Of a stretch of DNA of 39,376 nt, positions 32,683 to 39,376 are shown piece by piece. Each line of letters starts with the position of its first letter. Positions within the stretch are counted from its first letter, which is position 1. A model generated the notes under the pieces. It had not been told where the DNA came from and did not search any database. It saw nothing but the letters and a program-made list of their open reading frames with translations. This DNA is from Bacteroidales bacterium (lineage in GTDB: Bacteria > Bacteroidota > Bacteroidia > Bacteroidales > P3): the NCBI GenBank assembly GCA_900769785.1, contig CAAGHV010000166.1:1-39376 (forward strand), in the 5' to 3' direction. A program made the position numbers and the translations under genes.

Positions 32683-32839
32683 AGACTATATATCTTACCA
32701 TCCTTGAAAGCAAAACTAACGAGGGCCGAGAATAAAACTTACCACAAGGCAACCATAATTTGTACGACAACACATTTTGACATCAATCTAACAAACACAA
32801 AACGCCCCCCTTTGTTATACACCAATAAAACCTAAGATT

Positions 32840-34777
32840 ATGAGTTACTTGAAATTGAATAAAAACATGCTGGACGACAAGCCGGAAATGCTGGACCGCG
32901 AAGTACTACTTACCAACCCATTGGGCTGTTGCTACAATACCACCCTTGCCCAATGCAACACCCGGAAGTACCACGGAGCTTTGGTGGTGCCACAAAGGCA
33001 GATTGACGATAATGGGCATGTAATGCTATCGTCGGTGGCCGAAACCGTTGTATATAAGGATGAGCAGTATGGCTTATCGTCTATGTTGTTCGGTGGAGGA
33101 GTGGAACTGCCCGAAAGGAGGGCTGCCATTGTGGCGGCCGACCTCTCGCCAACGCTACAATACACCTATGCTTGCGGCGAAATGCGTTTGCGAAAAACCA
33201 TCTTGTTGATGCAGGATACAATGCAGCTGATTTGCTGCTATCATGTGATGGAAACACCCCTCCCAATAGTGCTACGCCTACAGCCTTTCTTTGCTTTCAG
33301 GGGGGTGCATTGCCTTGGTCGAAAGAACGATGCTAATATGCCAAAAATCAAAACTATTGCCAACGGTATTAAGGTGATAGATGGTTTGCCATACGATATT
33401 GTGTATCTACAATCGTCGCAGCCACCGATGTTTACACTTTCGCCCGACTATTGGCACAACGTTTATTACCCGCAGGAGGCGGAAAGGGGCTATGCCGCCA
33501 TCGAAAGCCTGTTTACTCCCGGAACCATGGAGTATGCACTTCATAGTGGCGATGTGCTTTACGTGGCCTACTCTTTGGCTGAAATGGAACCCTATTCAAT
33601 ACGTACCCGCTTCAACAAGGAACTGGCTCATCGTCGCGATGTAGCTTCCTATGCCACATGCCTACAAAGGGCAGCCACACAATTTGTGGTTACCGACAAG
33701 GATAAGCATACTTACGTAAAAGCCGGATTTCCATGGTTTGGCACCTGGGGACGCGATACCTTTATAGCCCTTCCCGGCCTCTCGCTGGCAAAGCCCGACC
33801 TTACGCCAAGGGTGGTGGAGACCATGAAGCAATCACTCAATCAAGGCCTTTTCCCAAACATCTCGGCACGGGGGAGAAACAGCTATAACAGTGCCGACAC
33901 TTCGCTGTGGTTCTTCTGGACCCTTCAGCAATATGCCGACTCGCCACGGTCGTACCGCCGAATGTGGCACAAATATGGACCGCTATGCAAGGAAATACTA
34001 CACTACTATCGACAAGGTACACTATATGCCATACGTATGGACGACAATGGCCTGCTGTGGCAAGGCGAAGAAGGACGTGCACTAACGTGGATGGACGCCA
34101 TAGTGGATGGAAGGCCTGTAACACAGCGTAAGGGATATGCAGTGGAAATAAACGCTCTGTGGTACAACGCTATATCGTTTGCTATAGAGATGGCAACATA
34201 TGCCGGTGACGAAAAATTCGTCGATGAATGGATAGACATTGCCACTAACCTGCCAAATCACTTCCAACTCAACTTTTGGAACGACAAGCATGGTTACCTT
34301 GCCGACTGTGTACGTCCCGGCTATCGCGACTTTTCGGTGCGGCCCAACATGCTCTTTGCAGTGTCGTTGCCCTATTCGCCAATCACAGAGCATATGCGTA
34401 AAGCTGTGGTGGATAAGGTGAAGGCCGAGCTACTTACACCTCGTGGCATCAGAACCCTTTCACCTTCTGACCCTAATTATCACGGTAGTTGCTGTGGTTC
34501 GCAGGCCGAAAGGGACATGGCTTATCATCAGGGTACGGTGTGGCCTTGGCTACTGGGGCCTTTTGTAGAGGCATATATAAAAGTGTATGGCCATATCGGA
34601 GTACCTTTTGTAAGAAGTATATTTGGAGATATGGAGGCTTCGCTAAAGGAAAAATGTATAGGTAACGTGCCTGAAATATACGACGGTGATGAGCCACATA
34701 CACCCCGTGGTGCAGTAGCTCAGGCATGGAGTGTAGCCGAACTGCTACGAATAAAAAATATAATAGATAAACTATAG
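32840..34777 (+). CDS. Glycogen debranching enzyme (amylo-alpha-1,6-glucosidase, GH133)
   Basis: A 645-residue cytoplasmic enzyme with an N-terminal GDE_N domain (about 1-210, opening with YNTTLAQCNTRKYHGALVV) and a C-terminal (alpha/alpha)6 barrel (about 270-640), the GDE_C type, with FPWFGTWGRDTFIALPGLSLA and ISARGRNSYNSADTSLWFFW and QGTVWPWLLGPF as conserved segments. It removes alpha-1,6 branches from glycogen. In many Bacteroidota it is followed by a glycosyltransferase and a GH57 alpha-amylase; neither is present here, the next gene being dksA-like after a 214-base gap. The region before it carries array D2. Confidence 0.93.
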   Translation: MSYLKLNKNMLDDKPEMLDREVLLTNPLGCCYNTTLAQCNTRKYHGALVVPQRQIDDNGHVMLSSVAETVVYKDEQYGLSSMLFGGGVELPERRAAIVAADLSPTLQYTYACGEMRLRKTILLMQDTMQLICCYHVMETPLPIVLRLQPFFAFRGVHCLGRKNDANMPKIKTIANGIKVIDGLPYDIVYLQSSQPPMFTLSPDYWHNVYYPQEAERGYAAIESLFTPGTMEYALHSGDVLYVAYSLAEMEPYSIRTRFNKELAHRRDVASYATCLQRAATQFVVTDKDKHTYVKAGFPWFGTWGRDTFIALPGLSLAKPDLTPRVVETMKQSLNQGLFPNISARGRNSYNSADTSLWFFWTLQQYADSPRSYRRMWHKYGPLCKEILHYYRQGTLYAIRMDDNGLLWQGEEGRALTWMDAIVDGRPVTQRKGYAVEINALWYNAISFAIEMATYAGDEKFVDEWIDIATNLPNHFQLNFWNDKHGYLADCVRPGYRDFSVRPNMLFAVSLPYSPITEHMRKAVVDKVKAELLTPRGIRTLSPSDPNYHGSCCGSQAERDMAYHQGTVWPWLLGPFVEAYIKVYGHIGVPFVRSIFGDMEASLKEKCIGNVPEIYDGDEPHTPRGAVAQAWSVAELLRIKNIIDKL

Positions 34778-34881
34778 GTAAAAAAAACTTATTAACAACC
34801 CCAACCCACCGCAAATAGGCGTAAACATTAGAATAAATTTTAATCGGTTGATAACATTAGGCAGATTTTTGCGTTACTTGG

Positions 34882-34912
34882 TCTGTAGTGTGGTTGTAAA
34901 TACGTATCTTTG
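34882..34912 (+). promoter_or_regulatory. Putative promoter of dksA-like gene
   Basis: TCTG at 34882-34885, a 19-base spacer and TATCTTTG at 34905-34912; the leader is about 75 nt. The same TCTG-N19 arrangement precedes the GH130 gene. Confidence 0.6.
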
Positions 34913-34991
34913 CACTACAAAAGTAAGCACAATAACGACTTGCAGATATTGATACATAAATTAATTGTCAGATGATTAAATAACACCGACT

Positions 34992-35393
34992 ATGACAAAT
35001 AAGACTAATGAAAACACCGAAAAGACCTTCTATACAGCAGAAGAGTTACAAGAGTTTAAAGAAATAATTCTTCAAAAATTGGAGAAGGCAGAAGAAAACT
35101 TGGCACGCCTTACAGAAGCTGTGGCCAACGACGAGAGCGATATTAGCGATACAGCTCCCACTTTCAAACTTATGGAAGAAGGTAGCAACGTATTGTCGAA
35201 AGAAGAAAATGCCAAGTTGGCAGCTCGTCAGTTGAAGTTTATCAAGGATTTGAAAGCTGCTTTGGTGCGTATCGAAAACAAGACTTATGGTATATGTAAG
35301 GTTACAGGCAAACTTATACCCAAGGAACGCCTGCGTGTGGTGCCTCATACAACAATGTCGGTGGAAGCTAAACTTACGCAAAACAAGCGATAA
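34992..35393 (+). CDS. TraR/DksA family protein with degenerate zinc finger
   Basis: A 133-residue coiled-coil protein related to DksA, the RNA polymerase secondary-channel regulator that works with ppGpp. The N-terminal helices (YTAEELQEFKEIILQKLEKAEENLARL) and the paired LAARQLKFIKDLKAALVRIENKTYGIC are typical. The C4 zinc site is mostly lost: only the Cys of YGICKVTGKLIPKERL remains, and VPHTTMSVEAK has none, as in other Bacteroidota members. The acidic DESDISDT lies where the coiled-coil tip is expected. It is transcribed alone, ending at a strong terminator. Confidence 0.88.
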   Translation: MTNKTNENTEKTFYTAEELQEFKEIILQKLEKAEENLARLTEAVANDESDISDTAPTFKLMEEGSNVLSKEENAKLAARQLKFIKDLKAALVRIENKTYGICKVTGKLIPKERLRVVPHTTMSVEAKLTQNKR

Positions 35394-35413
35394 AGATAAT
35401 ACAACAACATACT

Positions 35414-35459
35414 AAAAAGACACACTATCCTTTTGCATTAAGGGAAAGTGTGTCTTTTT
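35414..35459 (+). terminator. Intrinsic terminator of dksA-like gene
   Basis: AAAAAGACACACT (35414-35426) pairs perfectly with 35447-35459, which ends in TTTTT. Confidence 0.9.
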
Positions 35460-35508
35460 CTTTTTCGAAGGATTATCCATTTGTATATTCAACCTATCTT
35501 CACAACGC

Positions 35509-35539
35509 TTTGCCGATTGCAAATAAATGTGTAACTTTG
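35509..35539 (+). promoter_or_regulatory. Promoter of HAD hydrolase gene
   Basis: TTTG at 35509-35512, a 19-base spacer and TAACTTTG at 35532-35539: the best consensus match in the window. Leader about 17 nt. Confidence 0.75.
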
Positions 35540-35562
35540 CAAGCAATTAAATGTAATGAAGT

Positions 35563-36423
35563 ATGGCAAAGAACAAATATGATACTGTGGCTTTTATATA
35601 TGATTTCGACGGTACTCTTTCGCCCGACAATATGCAGGAATATGGTTTTATAAAGGCCATAGGCAAGAATGCCGATGAGTTTTGGGCCGAGAATGCTCGC
35701 CTTTCCAAAGAAAATGATGCCAGCAATATACTCTGCTATATGTATCTGATGATAAAGATGGCTCAAATCAACAATATTTCGCTTAAGCGTGAATCGTTTC
35801 AACGCTTTGGTAATGATGTGAAACTCTTTGAGGGTGTAAAGGATTGGTTTGGTCGTATCAATAGCTATGGTCGTTCCAAGGGATTAGATGTGAAGCACTA
35901 TATTATATCGTCGGGGTTGAAGGAGATGATAGAGGGTACGGCTATAGCCGATGAGTTTGAGAAGATATTTGCCTGTTCGTTTCTCTACAACGTCGATGGG
36001 GTGGCCTATTGGCCTGCCGTGGCGGTTGACTATACTGCCAAAACGCAGTTCCTTTTCAAGATAAATAAAGGCATAAACGAGGTGAGCGACAACAGCCGAA
36101 TCAACGAGTATAAGCCCGAAGATGAACGTCCGGTGCCGTTTACAAGCATGGTATATTTTGGCGATGGCGAAACCGATGTGCCTTGCATGAAGATGATAAA
36201 GGAACATGGCGGCCATGCGGTGGCGGTGTATAAACCCAAAGATGCCAAGCGTAAAAAGAAAGCTTTGCAGCTGATAAGCGATGGGCGTGCCAACTTTGTA
36301 TCGCCTGCCGACTACTCCGACGGCCGTGAGATAGACCGTATAGCCCATACTATTTTGGATAAGATAGCGGTAGATTTGCAGATAAACAAACTTCTGAAAG
36401 AACATGCCCAAAGGGCAGAATGA
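35563..36423 (+). CDS. HAD-superfamily hydrolase
   Basis: A 286-residue soluble phosphatase-like protein of the haloacid dehalogenase superfamily. Motif I is DFDGTL (nucleophile Asp14, acid/base Asp16), motif II is in YIISSGLKEM and motif IV is FGDGETDVPC. The long cap between motifs I and II (about 20-110) is helical, like the phosphoserine-phosphatase-type group. Substrate unknown. It is monocistronic with its own consensus promoter and terminator. Confidence 0.9.
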   Translation: MAKNKYDTVAFIYDFDGTLSPDNMQEYGFIKAIGKNADEFWAENARLSKENDASNILCYMYLMIKMAQINNISLKRESFQRFGNDVKLFEGVKDWFGRINSYGRSKGLDVKHYIISSGLKEMIEGTAIADEFEKIFACSFLYNVDGVAYWPAVAVDYTAKTQFLFKINKGINEVSDNSRINEYKPEDERPVPFTSMVYFGDGETDVPCMKMIKEHGGHAVAVYKPKDAKRKKKALQLISDGRANFVSPADYSDGREIDRIAHTILDKIAVDLQINKLLKEHAQRAE

Positions 36424-36427
36424 TAAT

Positions 36428-36478
36428 ACAATAGTCCAAGACAGAGGCTTATTGCCTTGGACTATTGTAGTCTTTTTT
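36428..36478 (+). terminator. Terminator between HAD gene and anmK
   Basis: ACAATAGTCCAAG (36428-36440) pairs perfectly with 36456-36468 around a 15-base loop; T run at 36473-36478 on the plus strand. It lies between converging genes and may also serve anmK, though the minus-strand T tail is poor. Confidence 0.8.
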
Positions 36479-36486
36479 CCCTTTAC

Positions 36487-37557
36487 CTAAATAATTTTTC
36501 CCGATATATTGCCACCGCAGTTGTCGGCTTTGGCTCCCGTTACGCTGCTTAGGCAGTTGTTGCCACCGCTTATTCGTAGCACACCTAGGAAGGCAAATAT
36601 TATGGCTTCCTTATAGTTGATTACTTCTGCCGAAGGTATCACCACCTTGGTGAGGGGGCAGTGGTGCGATATACATTCTATCAAAAAGGTGTTCAACGCT
36701 CCTCCACCGGTTATCATTACACTGCTCAAATTTTCGTGGTTTATTACCTTGGCTATCTGAAATCCTATATGTTCGGTAGCAGTACGCAAAAGGTCGGCAG
36801 TAGGCAAATGAGTAGGTATAAGGGGCAAAAAATCATCAATAAACCATTCTTTGCCTAACGATTTTGGTGCCTTACGGCTATAGTATTCCAGCGAATTTAG
36901 TTCTTCAAATAGTTCCTCTATCAGTGTTCCGCTTTTTGCCACAAGGCCGTCGCGGTCGTAGTCCATACCCATTTGGTTTGCCAAAAGGTTTAGAATCATA
37001 TTGCAAGGAGAGATGTCGAAGGCCAATCGCTTGCCGTTTTTATTGAACGATATGTTCGAAAATCCGCCAAGGTTTAGGCATCCGTCGTAGTCGGCAAACA
37101 GCAGTTGGTCGCCAATGGGTACAAGCGGAGCCCCTTGTCCGCCCAAAGCTACATCAAAGGTGCGGAAGTTGCCCACCACCAAGTGGCCGGTTTCGGCGGC
37201 TATACTATCTATATCCCCAATCTGTGTGGTGATACCTATGTCGGGGCGGTGAAATATGGTATGGCCATGTGAGGATATAAAATCCAACTTTTCCACTTCA
37301 TATTGCCGCTTAAAGTCGTTGACCATTTGGCCAAAATAATGGCCTAGTTCCACATTGGCTTGTGCATATTCCCATGCCGATTTTTGTTCCAAACGGCTTA
37401 GTTTCTCCTTCCATTCGGTGGGGTAGGGGTAGGTATGGGATGCCAATAGTTCAAAATTCCATTTGTCGGTATAGTCAAAGCGGCAATAGGCTATATCCAG
37501 TCCGTCGAGCGATGTTCCCGACATCAATCCTATTGTATATAAGGTTGTTGTATCCAT
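36487..37557 (-). CDS. anmK: Anhydro-N-acetylmuramic acid kinase
   Basis: A 356-residue cytoplasmic sugar kinase that opens and phosphorylates 1,6-anhydro-MurNAc released during peptidoglycan turnover, feeding it to MurNAc-6-phosphate recycling. The ATP/phosphate-binding opening TIGLMSGTSLDGLDIAYC (residues 8-25) is diagnostic, followed by SHGHTIFHRP, QIGDIDSIAAETG, DFRTFDVALGGQGAPLVP-type sequence and VMITGGGALNTFLIE near the C-terminus. It is divergent from an oligopeptide-type ABC transporter gene. A minus-strand TATATTTG at 37580-37587 is a good candidate -7 element. Confidence 0.95.
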   Translation of the reverse strand: MDTTTLYTIGLMSGTSLDGLDIAYCRFDYTDKWNFELLASHTYPYPTEWKEKLSRLEQKSAWEYAQANVELGHYFGQMVNDFKRQYEVEKLDFISSHGHTIFHRPDIGITTQIGDIDSIAAETGHLVVGNFRTFDVALGGQGAPLVPIGDQLLFADYDGCLNLGGFSNISFNKNGKRLAFDISPCNMILNLLANQMGMDYDRDGLVAKSGTLIEELFEELNSLEYYSRKAPKSLGKEWFIDDFLPLIPTHLPTADLLRTATEHIGFQIAKVINHENLSSVMITGGGALNTFLIECISHHCPLTKVVIPSAEVINYKEAIIFAFLGVLRISGGNNCLSSVTGAKADNCGGNISGKII

Positions 37558-37579
37558 ATAGTGCTGTTGTTATATTTTG

Positions 37580-37587
37580 CAAATATA
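37580..37587 (-). promoter_or_regulatory. Putative -7 element of anmK
   Basis: Minus-strand TATATTTG, 23 bases before the anmK start; no clear -33 partner. Confidence 0.5.
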
Positions 37588-37673
37588 CATCATTTTTCGG
37601 TTATAGTACCATTGGCTTACCATTATTTTGAGTTGTAATGAAAAACCATGGTGGTTTATCCGGAAAAAAAGTG

Positions 37674-37681
37674 TACCTTTG
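37674..37681 (+). promoter_or_regulatory. Putative -7 element of ABC transporter gene
   Basis: TACCTTTG, 32 bases before the ATG at 37714; the -33 position has GTTT only. Confidence 0.5.
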
Positions 37682-37713
37682 TAGTTGCAAAAACAATATG
37701 TAACATTACTAAA

Positions 37714-39376
37714 ATGAGTGGCAATAAAGTTCTTGAGATACAAAATCTGACTGTCGATTTTTATCACGAAGGCAGCTTTCGCACAGTGGTGAAAGGTGTG
37801 AGCTATAGTGTGGAGCGTGGCAAAACATTGGGTATAGTGGGCGAAAGTGGCTCGGGCAAGAGTGTAAGCTCTATGGCTGTGATGGGTCTTTTGCCCGGCA
37901 ATGGCAAGTGTAAAATATCGGGCAATATATGGTACTATGATGCCAATGGCAACAAAACAGACCTTCTAACCCTTACCGACGAGCAGATGCGCAACTATCG
38001 TGGTAGGCATATTTCGATGATATTTCAAGAACCTATGACCTCGCTCAACCCCGTTCATACTTGCGGCGAACAGATAATAGAGGTGCTACAAACACATCAA
38101 AAGATTTCATACCACGATGCCTATGACAAAGCTCTATCACTTATGGAAGAGGTGCTTATACCACGGCCGGAGAAGATAATGAAGAGCTACCCTCACCAAG
38201 TGTCGGGAGGGCAAAAGCAGAGGGTGATGATAGCAATGGCATTGGCATGTAATCCCGATGTGCTTATTGCCGACGAGCCTACTACAGCCCTCGACGTTAC
38301 GGTGCAGAAAACCATATTGGAATTGCTGGGCAATTTGCAGCAAAAGTATGGTATGGCCATAATATTCATCACCCACGACCTGGGTGTTATAGCCAACATT
38401 GCCCACGATGTGGCTGTGCTTTACAAAGGCGAGATAGTGGAACATAAATCGACCGGCGAACTTTTTGCCAATCCTACGCATCCCTACACCAAGGGTTTGT
38501 TGGCTTGCCGCCCGCCCTTGGATAGCAGGCCGATAAGACTTTATACTGTGGCCGACTACCTTGGCGGCAATGCTGTCAACAATCCGCCATGCGAAACTGC
38601 CGAACAACGCTTGTTGCGACACAAACAAATCTATTCGCAGCCTCCTATACTTAGCGTAAAAGACCTTGAAGTAACCTATCCGTTGAAAAAGAGTTTTACC
38701 GGCAAGGTGCTCCAGAGCCTTACGGCTGTGGATAAGGTGAGCTTTGATGTATATCGTGGCGAAACATTGGGACTGGTAGGTGAGAGCGGCTGCGGAAAAA
38801 CCACTTTGGGACGTGCTTTGATGAGGTTGATAGACAAAAGCAGTGGCTCTATAACTTTCGAAGGCACACGCCTCGATACGCTCAGTAGAAAAGATATGCG
38901 TATGCTACGGCCCAAGGTGCAGATAATTTTCCAAGACCCTTATTCGTCGCTCAATCCGCGTATCACAGTGGGCGATGCCATTATGGAACCGCTGAGGGTG
39001 TGGAACAAAGGTGGCAACAACAACCACGAGCGTAAGCAATATGTAATAGACCTTATGAAAGAAGTGGGATTAGACGAGGAGCATTACAACCGTTACCCGC
39101 ACGAATTTTCGGGTGGTCAACGCCAAAGGGTGTGTATAGCACGGGCATTGGCACTGAAACCATCGCTAGTGGTGTGCGATGAGAGTGTGTCGGCACTAGA
39201 TGTGTCGGTACAGGCTCAGGTACTTAACCTCCTCAACGACCTTAAAAACAAATGGGGTTTCACCTATATATTTATCTCGCACGACCTATCGGTAGTGAAG
39301 TTCCTTGCCGACCGATTGATGATAATGCGGCAGGGCAAGGTGGTGGAGATGGGCGATGCCGACGATATATATGCCA
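37714..39376 (+). CDS. Fused two-domain ABC transporter ATPase, oligopeptide (DppD-DppF/OppDF) type, cut at right edge
   Basis: An open frame from ATG 37714 runs 554 codons to the window end. It holds two complete nucleotide-binding domains. The first has Walker A GESGSGKS (near residue 45), signature SGGQKQR and Walker B VLIADEP; the second has Walker A GESGCGKT, signature SGGQRQR and Walker B LVVCDES, in which the usual EP is replaced by ES. Sequence such as NPTHPYTKGLLACRPP between the domains is the C-terminal element of the DppD/OppD type. Such fusions energise peptide or nickel import through membrane partners, not visible here. Since anmK lies divergently 156 bases away, a muropeptide substrate is conceivable but unproven. 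Confidence 0.92.
   Translation, partial: MSGNKVLEIQNLTVDFYHEGSFRTVVKGVSYSVERGKTLGIVGESGSGKSVSSMAVMGLLPGNGKCKISGNIWYYDANGNKTDLLTLTDEQMRNYRGRHISMIFQEPMTSLNPVHTCGEQIIEVLQTHQKISYHDAYDKALSLMEEVLIPRPEKIMKSYPHQVSGGQKQRVMIAMALACNPDVLIADEPTTALDVTVQKTILELLGNLQQKYGMAIIFITHDLGVIANIAHDVAVLYKGEIVEHKSTGELFANPTHPYTKGLLACRPPLDSRPIRLYTVADYLGGNAVNNPPCETAEQRLLRHKQIYSQPPILSVKDLEVTYPLKKSFTGKVLQSLTAVDKVSFDVYRGETLGLVGESGCGKTTLGRALMRLIDKSSGSITFEGTRLDTLSRKDMRMLRPKVQIIFQDPYSSLNPRITVGDAIMEPLRVWNKGGNNNHERKQYVIDLMKEVGLDEEHYNRYPHEFSGGQRQRVCIARALALKPSLVVCDESVSALDVSVQAQVLNLLNDLKNKWGFTYIFISHDLSVVKFLADRLMIMRQGKVVEMGDADDIYA

Larger units (their letters stand above)
32430..32839. other. 410-bp intergenic region with two repeat arrays
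   Basis: No gene. It contains array D1 (32472-32533) and array D2 (32580-32682), and an imperfect GTTAG/CTAAC dyad at 32542-32569 between them. No intrinsic terminator for dinB with a clear T run was seen. Confidence 0.7.

Overview
The window looks like a chromosomal segment from a member of the Bacteroidales (Bacteroidota). Evidence: many promoters fit the Bacteroidota pattern (-33 TTG/TTTG, -7 TAnnTTTG); the families present are typical of the phylum (DUF4294, DUF4831, HU-HIG-like DNA-binding protein, HECLGH-type dipeptidyl peptidase III, GH133 debranching enzyme, GH130); and two secreted proteins carry type IX secretion sorting domains (one type A, one type B), alongside a PorE-like OmpA/TPR/PD40 protein. 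I cannot name a genus. No rRNA, tRNA, prophage, CRISPR array or complete insertion sequence was seen.

Layout. 1-360: two tiny minus-strand genes of unknown function, the first running off the left edge. 361-1031: no convincing gene, but a phased set of palindromes. 1032-4410: minus-strand operon with a PorE-like OmpA protein, a Nudix hydrolase and a DUF368/PopT-type undecaprenyl-phosphate carrier. 4759-8282: T9SS type B secreted protein, DUF4294 protein and NlpC/P60 peptidase. 8845-10830: HU-like protein, then DUF58 and thioredoxin on the minus strand. 11172-14734: operon of sodium:solute symporter, DUF4831 lipoprotein and ribonuclease Z. 15563-17614: dipeptidyl peptidase III. 18091-19758: hybrid cluster protein. 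20197-22731: large T9SS type A secreted protein. 23265-26465: operon clpS, nfeD-like, floA and a PlsC-family acyltransferase. 26612-28765: methylmalonyl-CoA mutase large subunit without its small subunit. 28985-32429: GH130, metallophosphoesterase, DNA polymerase IV. 32840-34777: glycogen debranching enzyme. 34992-36423: DksA-like protein and HAD hydrolase. 36487-37557: AnmK on the minus strand. 37714-right edge: fused two-domain oligopeptide-type ABC ATPase, cut by the window end.

The most unusual signal lies between the genes. At least five intergenic regions carry tandem arrays of short units repeated every 21-23 bp, about two turns of B-DNA. In four of them the units are palindromes. The sequence differs completely from locus to locus (TTCAAASTTTGAA; CAACACCCGGGTGTTG; CTAACTAAGTTAG; CGTAAGT-n5-ACTTACG; a directional ATATTCGT array), while dyad symmetry and phase are kept. 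In two arrays individual units changed sequence in both arms together and kept their phase; in two arrays units are inverted relative to their neighbours. This suggests selection on palindromic architecture and helical phasing rather than on sequence, for example side-by-side binding of dimeric proteins or serial hairpins. I do not recognise it as a described element class.

Functionally the genes are mostly housekeeping and envelope biology: envelope lipid carrier handling (DUF368), peptidoglycan breakdown and recycling (NlpC/P60, AnmK, possibly the peptide ABC transporter), membrane microdomains and lipids (NfeD, FloA, PlsC), T9SS export, propionate/succinate metabolism (MutB), glycan phosphorolysis and glycogen turnover, proteolysis (ClpS, DPP III), stress (Hcp, DinB, DksA, thioredoxin).
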